NCBI GenBank assembly: GCA_015680685.1
Contig: MNCI01023641.1
Span: 23,781 to 87,780 of the forward strand
DNA from: Gnetum montanum
Lineage: Eukaryota > Streptophyta > Gnetopsida > Gnetales > Gnetaceae
Direction of reading: 5' to 3'
DNA length: 64,000 nucleotides
A model generated the notes under the pieces. That model worked only from the letters and a program-made list of their open reading frames with translations. It was not told the origin of the DNA and ran no database searches. The position numbers were made by a program, and so were the translations under genes. Positions 1-12,800 of this stretch are shown here, one piece after another. Each line of letters opens with the position of its first letter. The stretch's first letter is position 1.

Positions 1-709
1 GTGTTAAGGTAGATTCTTCTTATTATTTTTTAGTTAGTCTTCAATTATTTCCTGAGTGCCTATCTGTAGTGTGATGTTCGTAATTGTACGGAACCTTTGT
101 TCGAGTGTGACATACTTGGACACACACACAACTAGAAATAAAGATCAAGATTACTCAATCATTGTAGCATTCACTTAGTTTTTAGTTGTTTAATTGTTGA
201 TTATTATTTATTATTTTTGTAGTTAATATTTATTTTATTGTCATTTACTATTTTTGTTGTTAAATGTGGAATGAGTATGTCTTAATCACAAACATTTAAG
301 TGTAACTCCTTGGTAACCTAATAGCGTATGTAGTAGTGCTTCAAGTAATGTGCACTTGGTAATCCCAGAAGTAGTACACGAAGTCCAAGATGCGTACAGA
401 TGATTAAGGATGGATGCTCATCACACTTAGGCTAGTTTAGATTTTGTTTCCTATTACTTATAGGTTAAATCAAGATTATTTTTCATTGTCTCTAGGAGTA
501 GCCTAGTGTTAGGAATTACATCATACACCTCACACTGGAATAAACCATACGTGAAAAAGAAATTACTAGTCCAAGTGGGAAGACAACAAACTGCGATCAA
601 TGTGTAACTATCTATGTGCCACAACTAGTCCATCTATGGAGTTCGACCAGATCGTGCGTACATGCTCGTATTCGTATGGTTGGGCGTAGGGGTACCTCAC
701 TGCTTATCA
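1..709 (+). repeat. LTR of family A, cut by the window edge
   Basis: This stretch is the reverse complement of the LTR at 28411-29247. The shared blocks include the one reading (minus) GAGGTACCCCTAC next to ACCATACGAATAC, the block around 'ggttccgtacaa' and the block with 'cttggtaatccc'. The inner LTR end is at 709. No primer-binding site follows, so this is a 3' LTR or a solo LTR, not a 5' LTR. The other end lies outside the window, so target-site duplications cannot be checked. An open frame at 616-801 crossing the LTR edge is not a gene. Confidence 0.8.
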
Positions 710-2109
710 ACTTTGTTATTATTTATTTTAGATTCATTTACTCTTTTAGGAAATTTATAAAACATATATATATTCTTATTATTAATTTTTTAGTCATCTA
801 ATACATATTTATTCTATGATATTTAGATTGATCATTACTTTTACCCTAGTTTTACACATTCATAGTAGAGACACCCTTAGCTTTTGTCTCTTTAAAAAAT
901 CCTAGTAAGATGGTACTATAATTTAAATTTAAGCAGTTGTAAGAAAAAAACCCTCTTGGTAAAAATGATCATGCTAAAAAACCTTATAGAGACCATAGTT
1001 ATGGTAGTGAGGGAGGTGGCAAGGGCATAAATTAAAGTTGTACCATTAGATATAGAAAAGCTTTTATGCTTTGAAATGGAAGGTTACCACTAATGATGGT
1101 GTGTGGAAGTTTATTGGCATTGAACATGGGTGATGGAGTAGATGAGTAGAATAATTTTTGAGTCTTCCAATATTACCAATGCTGTCACAGTCTTTGTCAA
1201 AGTCACCATTGTCACATCAAAAGTCGGGGTGCATTTAGATTTAATGATTATACTATTGTGAGATTTAAAATAATGATGATAAGGAAGTGGAACATTATGT
1301 AGTGGATAAGATAATGTAAGGTATAATTAATAGAATGAATGAATTATGTTTGATCCATGAATTCTTAGTATTGAATAAGAGGTGTAATAAAGAAGACTAA
1401 TGATGAAATAGAATGAGAGTTAATGAGTGAAGCAACTAGAAGAATGTTAAAAATATGACTATTAAAAGGAAGGTAAAATACACAAAGTAGTTGGCATAAA
1501 GGAGAAACTTTCATGGAATAAAATTAAAGCCTTTGAAATCTAGTATGGTTTTTGGAAAGATTCCTGCACCTCATTTACAATGTTTTAATAAAAAGTGGTG
1601 TCACAAAATATGCAATTAAAAATTTTTATTTCCATCTTCATAAAGGCCAAGTTAAGGTTGTTATTCCAAATTTCTTACACCAATATTATATTAAATTTAA
1701 ATAAAGAAAATTTTAGAAAATAAAAAAGACATAGAGTTACTCTAGGGAAAAACTTCAAGGTGAAGAACTCTAGAAAAAAATCAGTTCTAGATTGTTAGTA
1801 GCACAACTTCAAAAGATTGAAGCTCTAGGGGATTTACAAAGGAAGGGAGATGATTCTCAAGCTTATGCTTTGAAAGAATGTAGTGCTTTGAATGCTCCCT
1901 TTGAGCTTCTTATATATTGTCATGGAACCCAAAATTAGAAAGGGATAAGGTAGTTTATTTTGGTGGGGATAGGTATGGGACCAATTATAACATAGATACA
2001 AATAAAAATATAATAAGGTAAGGTGGAAATTTTTGAAGAAAATCAAGGTAGATTTGCCTTTATCTAGCTCACAATTCTTCCACTTAAAGGTAAAGTTGCT
2101 TTGAAAAAT
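710..2109. other. AT-rich stretch, nothing recognised
   Basis: No coding region, LTR edge or tandem repeat could be supported here. Fragments in several frames look like very decayed retroelement gag sequence but do not match anything firmly. Confidence 0.4.
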
Positions 2110-2905
2110 GGTCCAAACCATTTTTAGGAAATTAGGTCAAAAGAAGACCAAATGCTGATCAACACTAGAGAAACGTTTCAATAGGAGTTGACTTGGTAAG
2201 TACATGTCCATGATTTACTTCAATTGAAATTTTATTTAGAAGAATCCTTTGCATTTTAATTTCCTTTCATATATAGTGATACTATATTTCAATGTGCTTT
2301 GTTTGGGCATGGAAGGTTGGATTCTTGGATATGCTTATGGCACTTTGAATATCATAGCGAATATTAATAGGAGTCTAAGTGATGCCAAGTTCAACTATTA
2401 GCCATTGAATCCATATAGCCTCTTTGCATGCTAAGTTAGCAGCAACATATTCAGCTTCTGTGGCAGACTAAGCAACACAAGATTATTTCTAAGTTTTCCA
2501 AGAAATAGCACCACCAAAAAGATTAAACACATATCCACTAGTAGATTTCCTACTATCAATATCACCACCTTAATTTGCATCAAAGAAGCCATGAAGTCCA
2601 TTGGAATCATTTTTATAATAGATTCCATAATTTGAAGTACCACAAAGATATTGGAAGGCTCACTTCTCCACAATCCCGTGTTGTTTCCTTGGATTAGACA
2701 TATACTTGCTAAGTTTTCAATAATGTAAGTAATATTAGGTCTAGTAGAGACCATTGCATACATTAAACTGCTGACAACACTAGCATATGAAATTTTTATC
2801 ATGAGCTCTTTTTCATCACTTGTCTTTGGGCATTGTTCAATTGAAAGTTTAATCCCAGTTTCACAGGGTGCAATTATAGGCTGTACAATTATCATTACAA
2901 CATGT
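2110..2905 (-). pseudogene. Ty1/copia pol relic (end of RT and RNase H)
   Basis: The minus strand reads in one frame through 2895-2431 and then in broken frames to about 2110. Early in it are LSIEQCPKTSDEKE and YASVVSSLMYAMV, with STRPNITY after. This matches the conserved copia segment between RT and RNase H, which runs QCPKT, then Y(A/S)xxVGSLMYAM, then TRPDI. Further on come the degenerate 'A.YLVDMC', 'LSLPQKLNMLLLT' (from the family's LSTTEAEY block) and INHGHVLTKS-like residues (the family's ADILTKPL). Everything upstream of this segment (gag, integrase, most of RT) is missing. It is a dead fragment, unrelated to the gypsy elements around it. The copia family call is firm; the lineage cannot be told. 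Confidence 0.8.
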
Positions 2906-5153
2906 TTTTACTTAACAATTTTATTTTATAGCCTTTTTACATCTACCATTTAGGTTTATAAAGCTATAATAGTAGTTGTGATCACACTGGGGGAGAACAA
3001 TCAAAGAATACTCGAATGTCCATATATCTATGGCCATGGTTGGACTATGCAACATACAACTGCATGAACAATACATGATCATTATGACCTCTATATTCAA
3101 ATGAAAAAAACTATAACAACAACAAAGAAAAGCATAGTAGGATGTAACTAGTCCCATAGTAGTCAAAGTTAAGCCATAGGGTGGGGGAGAAGAAAGGTCA
3201 TCATCTACATCATAACTAATCATCGTCATAACTTAGGGCCTACAAACACCAAAAATGTGCAACCATTAGTGCTAGGGATAGCCACAAATATAATAATTAA
3301 AGTATGAAACAACCTTAAAACTGAAAAAGTATTAAAATTTAACAATTTCGACAAGGAAACCAAATTATAAGTTAGCCAAGATGCATGTTGATGTTATTTA
3401 GCATTCAACAATGTGGAAAAAGAAATGGTATGTTTGGATAACTTGACCAATGTATTAAGGGTGAATAGCCCCTATAATTATTATCCAAAGAAATCATAAC
3501 TATTCAAATGATAATTAAGGAGATGCTTCACTACCATCTTGGTGATGCATAGTTTTCAAGATTAGCAATGACATGATCGTAGAAGATTTCAAGCTAGTTT
3601 TTGTTATTTTGAAGGTAGCTCATGATGGAGAATAAACATCATTAAACTCATTTATCATTTGATTTACATTAAATGATACAACAAGGTGAGACATGACATT
3701 GTAATGTAAGTGTAACTAATTTAACACAACAACAGAAAGGCCTTCCTCTATGGTCCCTTCCATACCATGATCTATGTTTTCTTTGTTATGCATAAAATGC
3801 AACCAATATTTTTTTCCTTTTGCAAGCTAACCGAGCATGCCTAGGCCATGCAGGTCCATTAGAGGGTTGTGCAAGCCCTATAATGGACAAGAATTATGAG
3901 CTAAAACTTACTTATGAGCAAGAAATTCATTCAGAAAAATTTTCATTCCATATGTTTTGCAGTTAGTTGGTAGTTAGTTTTATTGCAAAGTGGTTTGCAT
4001 ATCAATTTGGAGAACATACCCCCATTTCAAGGACAAACACATGCACAAGAATATACATGCATAGAATTACTTGCTTCAATGCTAGGGATCTAGTTTTATG
4101 GAATGAATAACCTATCAAAGTAAGCATTTGTGGATCTCATTTCTGTAATTGCAATTAGTGATTTTACAGCATTAAATCATGATATAGCATCATTTATATA
4201 TATATATATATACATGGAGAAAATAAAAATTAAGAAAAAAGGCTTAGGCCCTAACCCTTAGGGTATGGCCAATAGCCACTGTGGCTAATTATAGCATTGG
4301 CTAGCAGTGTTAGCCATAACAACAGGCTGCAATAGAAGGCTGATACAAGGAACCCATGTGGCCATCATTGCCTCCTCCTTCATTGTCCTTCTATAGTCAT
4401 TACCATAGTCAAAACCCATCTGATAGCATGAGACCTTGGAAGGAGATTGTCGAGCCCCATAACAAGGTCATGTAGGACTACTAGTGCTATAGTCAACCCA
4501 TTACAAAACTTCTATTATCATGCTCTTGTTGCACTAGATTCCTTGCCAATGGCCTCGCCTGCCTTGCTCTACTAGCTCTTGCACTATCCATCCTCTCATC
4601 CTCAACTTTATCTATGTTGCACTGCAGGCCCACACCACACCACTCAGCTTCTACCACCATTGAAACTTAGCACCATTTTGTTCACTTGTCCATCCACTTT
4701 GCTCCACCATTCCACTACTCTAATACTGCATGTGTTTTGCTTCTCATGCTACATTATGTGCCCTTTGACATGTATTTTCTTGCTGTAGCACCAACATAGG
4801 CCATGAAAGTAAACCTTACTACTTTCATGAAGTTGTACCATTCCTATGCCTTATTGCACACCACAACCACCATATGCTTCTATCTCCTACCTCGCCATCA
4901 CTGTACTACCGTAGCTATTCCACTACCCTATGATCCTCATGCACCTCTACTACCAAAATTTTGTTGTCCTACCATTGCTGTAAAAAAACCTATTTTTGCA
5001 GTCTTCCCACCTCCTCCACCTATGCTAGGGCCACATTGGCTAGCATGGCTTAGCGGGGTTGACTAAAAGATAATCAAAAAGCCTTCAACCTTACTTTAAA
5101 CATTAAAACTCATCTAACCTTCTCATCCAAACTGGAGAAATGTTGCCTAGTGT
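2906..5153 (+). other. 3' internal region of a truncated family B element
   Basis: No protein match is visible. The stretch ends in sequence with the same words as the array at 15.3-17.2 kb ('acattggctagcatggc' near 5034; 'cctagtgtggctggggg' near 5147) and leads straight into a purine-rich tract and LTR-B. It is therefore read as the pre-LTR part of an element whose left side is lost. Short clustered words (ggctaa, gccata) occur at 4255-4330. The open frames at 2921-3229, 4579-4788 and 4803-5066 have low-complexity composition and no family signature. Confidence 0.45.
4195..4212. repeat. TA dinucleotide run
   Basis: An uninterrupted alternating TA tract of about 18 bases; a simple microsatellite. 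Confidence 0.9.
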
Positions 5154-5168
5154 GGCTGGGGGCGGGGG
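5154..5168 (+). other. Polypurine tract before LTR-B
   Basis: A G-rich run (ggctgggggcgggggg) stands immediately before the TG that begins LTR-B. This is the expected place for the plus-strand primer of a gypsy element and fixes the LTR start at 5169. The interrupting C is probably decay. Confidence 0.6.
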
Positions 5169-8100
5169 GTGATAATCATACCAAAATCCAATTAATAATA
5201 AAAAATAAAAAAAAATAAAAATTTAAAAATATTATTAAAAATATATTAAATTTAATAATATTTTACCTTGTGTCACCTAGTTTAGCATATTTTATTCTAT
5301 TTTTACTTAATATTTTCTTGTCTTTATTGTGTTAACACTTTATTTTACCTTGCTTTGCCAAGTCTCACCTTGCTTTTGCCTCATAGTAACCTTGCCTAGC
5401 TAAATAAGCTTTCCTAACATGACCTACCAAGGCCTTAAATTAGCAACATGGCCTACTAAGGCCTAAAATTGGCCTTGCTCAAACCTTGGTTGACTTGATT
5501 TTACATTAATTACCATCATTTGACATCAACATAGCCTTAATTGATCCTATTTAACACCATTTTATATGGTTTTGACTATCATTTGGCCTTCATTCAACCC
5601 TATCCTACATCATTTGGCCCTTATATTACACCCTATTTTCCCTAACCCACCAATTATAATGTTTGTTGACCATCTTTGAAACTCATTTGTCCTTTGAGTT
5701 AATGTGTTTTTTAGCTCAATAAGAATTATTATTAATGTATTTTTACATTATTGTTAAATAGGTTCCACTTGATGTGCTTATGTTTTCATGCAAGATGAAG
5801 CTAAGAGGATGAGACAGTAAACTTGACTAGCCTTAAAGCCTAAATAAATCCCTTTTGTGATGTTGTTAGACCAAGGTGACCTTATGTGCCCAAACCTTAA
5901 GCATAAAACCATTCTACTATGCAGCCATAACACCCTAAGGTAGCCTAATGACCATTGACCTCAAAGCTAGAAACATCAAAGAGGAACCTTTAGTCGAAAT
6001 TCCCATCTAGACCACAATGGTGAGGAGAAACCACATGGAACCAAGTTCTTCACCAGGACTTAAGCCTACTCATAACTTCATCAAACTCTTATAATGCAAC
6101 ATTAAGGCCATCACATAGCCTTGATTATGTCTAACACTCACATGTTTTCTTGTAGTATTGTTTATCATTATTGAGAAGTTGCAACAAATGACTGATGTTG
6201 AGGACTTTGATGATCTATAACAAGTGAGCTTGCATGCTCTATCTCTCTCTCCTTGTTTGACATAATGAATGAACTATAGAACTTTGTAAATATCATGTAC
6301 ATCACATAGATTTCCCTATGCTGTAATGATGGTAAACTATTGTGGCCTGGTTTTTTGGATGTCTCATGTAGCCCTATGCATCATATTGTAACAACATGAT
6401 TTCTTTGCTTGGTTTTCTAGTCCTCTTGGAGTTGTGCTTGTAGGATGAATCCTAGAAGTCATCATGAAGGTACAAATCATCATGTAAGTAAGTCACCACG
6501 TGACCTCAATGTGCAAGATTCAGTGAGTTTGTCCTGCTATACCAAGAGTGCTTGTTCATCTCAACCTATTACCATCTCCTTGAACGTAATCTTGTAGCAT
6601 GATAATGACCTTTCTCACCCTAAGCATTGATGACCAATGTCTAACACTCATGCATTATTTCCATATGAAATCCCTTCATCATGCTCCTCCATTAAGTCCA
6701 TTGAGCATAATACATCTCATTTGATTAGAAAATCACAATCAGATCATCCTTGACAAAGAAACCCAATAAAGGTTTTACCCCAAAAAAAGTGGGGAAGTAA
6801 ATTGCCAATAAGCTGAATGGTCAATGAAGAAAAAAAGACAAACCAGTGGCTTCAAACATGCAAAGGGAAGAGCCTAACAACCAAAGAAACCTTGGAGCAA
6901 GATGTTGGGTCCTTAAACACATTTAGTAAGTAACCAACACCTCAAAACATGAAGTGCTAAAAATACTAACTAACCAACATGTCAATGCCATAGCAATGAT
7001 GTTAACAATGGAATGGATTATTAACCTTCCTAACCATTTTCCTATGACCTCATTACCATTTTTTCATTGTAGTCTTATCCCATCATCATAAGCACTCTTT
7101 GGCATGATTTAACACTACTAAATCAAGCATAGAGAGGAAATGTCAATGATGGACCTATAGTGATGTTTTGCATTCTTTGTTAGTGCCTCTCGAGTCAATC
7201 CTCAAGATACCAAAAAAGAGGGATCGATGAAACACCATAAAAAACTAATGTTGTAGCCTTTTTGCATTGTAACCTTCAACCCATGAAGTTTGAGGCTAAA
7301 AAAATCATTATAAAATGTGAAGATTATAATCCAAGAAATGCAATTTAACATAATTTATCTATTGGTGATGAAAAAAATGCCTTGTTAGTGGTCAAAGCCT
7401 CAACCCCTAAGTGAAGAAAGTTATATTATGTCCATATTTGGACTTAGAGGAGTTAAAAATGTCTTTTGGATTGCCAAAATTGGCATTTTGATGGGTTTTG
7501 TGGGGGGTATAATCTTTGCTATGGTAGAAACCCCTATGGGTGGGTGTGGGGGCGGTTGAGGGATGTAAAATCACCAATGCCTAACATTAGGGAGGTATAA
7601 CTATTATCCCCCCAGCATAGCTATTACCCCCTAGCATTGCTCTAGCATGGGTCCAACATGGCTATTGCACCCCCAACATTGCTCTAGCGTGGATCCAACA
7701 TTACTCTAGCATAGATCTAACATTGCTCTAGTGTGGGTATAGCATGGCTCCTATAGCTCCTACGTGGGTGTTATACCCCCCAACATGGATGTTATATCCA
7801 AGCATGTGTGTCATATCCTAGCATTACCCATACACCTCAGTGTGGCTCTTGCAGGACAAGCATTGTAATTGGAAGACCCAACATAGATAAAATTCCCATA
7901 CATAGAATGGTTTTAGTAAACAAAATGGTTTTAGTACCTTGGAGGTATCAAAACTTAGCATACATAGACACATGCAACACCTACACATAATAGCAATTTG
8001 TCAACAATTAGGTAGAAAATTTGCAACAAAATTCATGGCCATACATCCTATATAATTCAAATTTGTGCACCATGAAAGGGTTCCACGAATTTATAGGTTC

Positions 8101-8767
8101 TACCATTTTTGAATCCCTTGTCTTTGAAAATTAATTGTAGGAACAAAGCTTTTGAGAGAAAATTGTAGCATGGAACCCATAGCCATTGTAACCCCTTTTC
8201 CCCCTTGAGATTGTGTGTGGTTTTGCAACAACGTTGAGCAACTTAGGCTTTGAGACTCCTAGTGTGGCTCTTGTTTGTAGCTCAAAACCTCTACAAATAT
8301 TACCCCATGCACCACCAATGGTACAAATTTTGTGAGGATTATAGTAAGGTTTCATAGTTTCAAGAGTTGTGGAGCATTCAAATCATGAAGATGACGGTGA
8401 CGTCCAAGGCTACCTACTTTAACAAATTCTAAGCACTCATCAAAGTGAACCCCTCCTTGCATCCTTATGCACCCCTTGTACATATTTCTTGATCCTCATT
8501 ATTTTTATTGAAATAAATTTTATAGCTTTCTTTGTGTGCAAGTAAGATCATAGTTTTTTTTCCTATTCCATGCAGTTATTTTCTAGATATGTATTACATT
8601 TTTCTTGTTTTCCTACCCCTATTTTACATTTTCTAAGTCCTTGCGTAATCTACTAAACCATCTAGGGCACCTTGAAGCTTATTTTTTGGAGGTCCTTGGG
8701 ATCTAGGGTTAAAGTTGTTTCACTAAAATTTTTAGTTTTCCAGCAATTGAGATTTTCAGATGTTACA
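5169..8767 (+). repeat. Family B LTR, about 3.6 kb, first copy
   Basis: It begins TGATAATC after the polypurine tract and ends GATGTTACA. The end is supported by the same end at 31640 (AGTGCTACA) and, on the minus strand, at 59130. Colinear blocks are shared with 29248-31640, 38.05-40.8 kb and 59.13-60.8 kb (minus). They include 'ttgatgtgcttatg' (5768; compare 18112 and 38401), the block 'gatgaaacacc' (7226; compare 29425 and 39834) and 'ctaagtccttg' (8634; compare 31506 and 40717). Family-B internal-type sequence lies on both sides, so it may serve two elements. No primer site matching a common plant tRNA was recognised after it. Confidence 0.75.
7635..7742 (+). repeat. 22-bp tandem repeats inside LTR-B
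   Basis: Units starting 'cattgctctagcatgggtcc' or close variants begin at 7677, 7699 and 7721, exactly 22 bp apart, with a further unit at 7635. They lie about 1.1 kb before the 3' end of the LTR. Confidence 0.75.
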
Positions 8768-8779
8768 AACTCCTACTGT

Positions 8780-8958
8780 CAATGATGAAGTCTAGAGGCC
8801 CAATAGAGTGGAAGATGCTGAAACTGACAACAATGAAACCATGAATGCACCATGGGAAGAGCTCCCCTTTTGACATGGTTAGTGAAAGAAATGAGAAATA
8901 ATGTAGACCCTACAACTTTCCTAATCTTTCAAAGATTAGGAAACACTTGCATGATTGA
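8780..8958 (+). pseudogene. Tail of a family B gag-protease ORF
   Basis: The plus strand reads APWEELPFDMVSERN and then NFPNLSKIRKHLHD followed by a stop. This aligns with the C-terminus of the gag-protease relic at 54.4 kb (minus), which reads LWDELPFNIVREGN and SLPNLAKIRKSLHK before its stop. Only about 60 codons are left. The rest of gag and protease is deleted, because LTR-B ends only about 13 bp upstream. The 10-bp inverted repeat at 8920-8940 lies inside this coding stretch. Confidence 0.7.
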
Positions 8959-9255
8959 ACATATGTTTCCTATTCACTTGGCCTATTACCATAACCATGT
9001 GGCCTAATCTTTTTTTTATTATCATAATTTAACATTTTTTTGCATGTATCATTTTTTCATTACTTTATTTTACCATGGTTTATCCTTATTTAGCATGTAA
9101 CCTATAATTTACTTTTATTTACAGTTTACATTTTTATGTCCTATCATTTCTGAAAAGTAAAACCTGAAAGTATCATAAAAATTTTAAAACTCAAAAAATA
9201 TATAAATATTTTAAAATATAAAACCTATAAAAAATTTTTATTTTAACATATAGGC

Positions 9256-9390
9256 TCTCTAAAGCCTAAAACTAGCAAAACACAATGGCCCACCATGGTC
9301 TAAACTTGGCAAAATTTCTTGGCCTACCATGGCCTAAAACTGGTAAAACGCAAAGGCCTATCATGGTCTAAAACTGATAACACCTTTTAT
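9256..9390 (+). repeat. Degenerate 'ggcctacc..ggcctaaaact' minisatellite
   Basis: Three to four copies of a unit like 'ggcctaccatggcctaaaac' at about 35-bp spacing. It is the reverse complement of the 29-bp repeat at 54013-54157, at the same place relative to the protease end. Related copies are at 5420-5485 and 34922-34990. Confidence 0.7.
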
Positions 9391-9816
9391 GATTTATTAT
9401 GTTTCATCTTCATTAACACTTTAGTTTACATTTTATGCTAGTTAATTTGTATTTTAACTTTGTTGAGTATCGCCTTATAACTACATGATTCAATCACTGT
9501 AGCCTAACGTAGCCTCATAACATGAACAAAACATGAAACACATGAGATGCATAAAACTAAAAATGCTCAAATGTATAAAAAAATTAAAAATTTTAAAAAT
9601 AATAAATAAATATGATATCCAAAACATCCATAGTCACATAATGTGACAAGAGTTTAATAAACAATAAAAATAAATAAATAGAAGTCCAACAACCAAAGCT
9701 ACACTATGTAGCAATAACATAAAATAATAATTGTCTTACAAGTAAAAAATAACTAGAAGTAGTCATAACATCATTAATGAAAAAAATAAACCAAATACAT
9801 GATCCAACTGATGGAA

Positions 9817-12800
9817 CTAAGATGCAACTAAAGGGGCAAGAGGAGTATCTCCAATGTGATCAACAGTGAGATTGCTACTATCACTTGGGTATCTATACCA
9901 ATCATAACAAAAAACATCTAATTAGTAACCAACATAATCAAACCACAAATTGAACCAAGCTAAAATATAAGAAATTAATTAGAAAAAAAATAAACAAACT
10001 TAGGAACATTCTAGAGCAGTATCCTTTGCAAGGAATTTCTGAAGACCAACCTCTAGACAATGGAGAATTTTGTCTTCAATTCTATGGGCCCAATGTACTT
10101 TTCCAAGATTAACACTGGTTAAGATGTTGCTCTCATCAACATTGGTCCATGTGGATGGATCCTATGAAAATGTAGTAGTAGTCACCTCTCTAGAAGTGGT
10201 AGTGAACTAAGGAGTTGGGGAATCAACTATCACCTGATAGCTTTCAAACAACTTGAAGGCATCTTTAGCATTAATTCCCTTCATGAAAAACTCGAGCTTA
10301 CACCTCTTGATCCACTCCTCCTATAGTCACTTCAGCTAGCTCTCCCATTTAGTGTTATATTTTTTTGTGTGGTCCTTTTGTGCTTGGACCCATTCAAGGA
10401 TTGAAGTAAAATAGCCCCTCCACTCCCTAGCCTTATGAGCCAACAAGTCCATCTACAGCTTCTACTTCCCTTACTCCTAGCAAGCGCAACTTTGTCATGG
10501 ATGGCATTCCAATACCACATTCATTTAATCTTTATTTGTAAGGAGTCCCTGTTAGTCACTTGGGCTTTCACAAACTCCTTACAATCCTTGAGATCTCTAA
10601 TCTTCTTAGGCTATTTCTTTTTTTTTTTGCTCTCCAATGCTACAACTTGTTCTATAGGAACTCATTGGAACATTGGCATTCCCACAAGGTTCTAGCACAT
10701 GAGAGTGCACATTTAGTGGCACTTTCATATAACCTTTGTGGAACATTTTTTACTTCAAGTGTTCCACTGGAAAGTTCATTGATCTCAATGACATGGTTGG
10801 AATCCCATCCAACCTTTGACACTAGAAGTAACACAACCAACATAAAGACACAAAACAATGTAAACAGCAAATAAAAAAAAAAAACCAAGAAAAATTTCAA
10901 ACCACTAAGACCATATAGCTATATAATACATATGAAACAAAAACACATAAATAATATAAAAAATTAAAAGAAAAATAAGCTAAATTTCTTACCAACATTA
11001 GGAGCAATCTTTTGCAATCGATTGATCATGTCTTTGGTCATCCCGTACATGAACTCCATTTTGACTGGAACCCTCTATCCATGGTGTCATGAAAAACATA
11101 GATGTGGAAGTACTAGGTTGAGGTTCAAAAGCTACTAAAATCATGATCATATCATAATGATTTAATCAAGCTCAAACATAAAACTACAAAACGTAACATA
11201 TACAACAAAATTTACAAGTACATGGAAGCTCATCTAGGATAATAATGAGAGGTTCACCTAATTGTGAATCATAAAATATAGCATTGAGGTCATCAAATAT
11301 GGCATTAGATAGCCCCTCATCCTCATGTCATTGTAATGCCTCCTCCTCTAGATGCCCTTATTTAGCCTTTTTTGTTGTTGCTTGGGCTGCTAGTTCTTGT
11401 TGTTTATCTACAAGAATAATAAAGACAAAGCATAGAACCTCTTAGCATATTTTTCCTAAAATAAAAAAACAACATGGCCATATAACATAAAACATAATTT
11501 TCAAATAACTTAAAACAAAATAGCGTAAGTAGATCATACCTATAATCACATGGTGCACCTAGCCAAGTCTAATAATGAGCCTTCTCTTCCTAGGATTCCT
11601 AACAACTAGTGTTATCTTTTCAACCATAGGCCTCTTCAGTTTTATTCTAGCTACCCCATTAGCTTTAGCACATAAATCCTTAAACTTTTGAACATTCCCA
11701 TATGCAACTTAGGATTCCATCCCCATGATATCAGGGTAAGGACAACACATACCACTAAAATGCTTAGTGGTAATAGGTAGTGATTTCCCAACATCCTCTA
11801 GTGGGTTATGAGCTTGCATGGTTGGATAAACATGTTTTACCCAAGACTTAGAGAGTTGGGATGGATCTTGACTTATCCATTATCCAACCTTCTAAACCAC
11901 TAAGAACTTCACAAACCACCTTAGATACATTGCAAAAAATGCAAAGTGTATGTGGCATTTGGTGTCAAGGTTTTCCTAGAGTTTCAGGATCTTCCCTCAT
12001 AGCCTGTAAACCAAATGAGTAGCCTAGTTAAATTGTGCATCCTTGGTGAGTGGCTAAGATAAGTGTTTAACCATTCTTCCACCTCCTCCTAGTTGTCCAC
12101 CTCTTTCCTGGGTTGGTGGTAACCTTCATTCCCTAAAAAGGGATGCCAAAGAGATCATTGAAGGTAGATTTATTGATGGCCCAATGTGACATGCACACCA
12201 TGAACCCAGGTGACAAATTTCTTCACTTATTTTTTAAAGGAGTCAATGGCATTCACCATCCATCTTAGGTGTAGGAATAACTGAAATGGGAGCCATCTAC
12301 AAGTCTATAAAACCTACATTGGTGATCCTTTCTTGAATTTCCTTGGATGCTTAACTAGCTAACCAATCCTACACTACATCCACCTCATTAAAAATGAGGA
12401 CAAGTGTCTCCTGAGCACATCTTGAAGTGATCATAGCTATGATAGATAATGGCATAGCCCTTACAACATAATGAAAATGGCCCGTTAGCTTTGGCATAGG
12501 TACCCCCATGAATGACAAAAATATAACAAGTATAACAAATTAAAAAAAAACTTATAACCACATCGATAAAACAATTAAGTAGTTAAGATGTAAATAACCA
12601 CATAACTACATGATTAGAAAAATTTAAAATTTCATGAAATAGAAATAAAAATACTTACTTTGCTTGCTTGAAGAAGCCAACGTGGGAACCCTAAGGGGTA
12701 TATATGTCTATACACCTAAGTCAAGGATACCCCACAAGCTATGAGCCATCTCATTGGTCAAGCACCTATGGTAGGCCTAGGAAGAGTGTGAGGAATACTT

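Noticed and set aside
1-709. This LTR as the 5' LTR of a downstream element.
   Set aside because: No primer-binding site follows position 709, unlike the 28411 copy, and no gag of family A lies downstream.
4250-4267. Telomere-like words (CCCTAA followed by CCCTTA).
   Set aside because: Only two imperfect units, no array, and they lie in ordinary element sequence.
10332-10900. Overlapping open frames on both strands at 10.3-10.9 kb.
   Set aside because: The plus-strand ones and the 62-aa minus frame are shadows of the antisense gene's coiled-coil exon, which is read in another minus frame.
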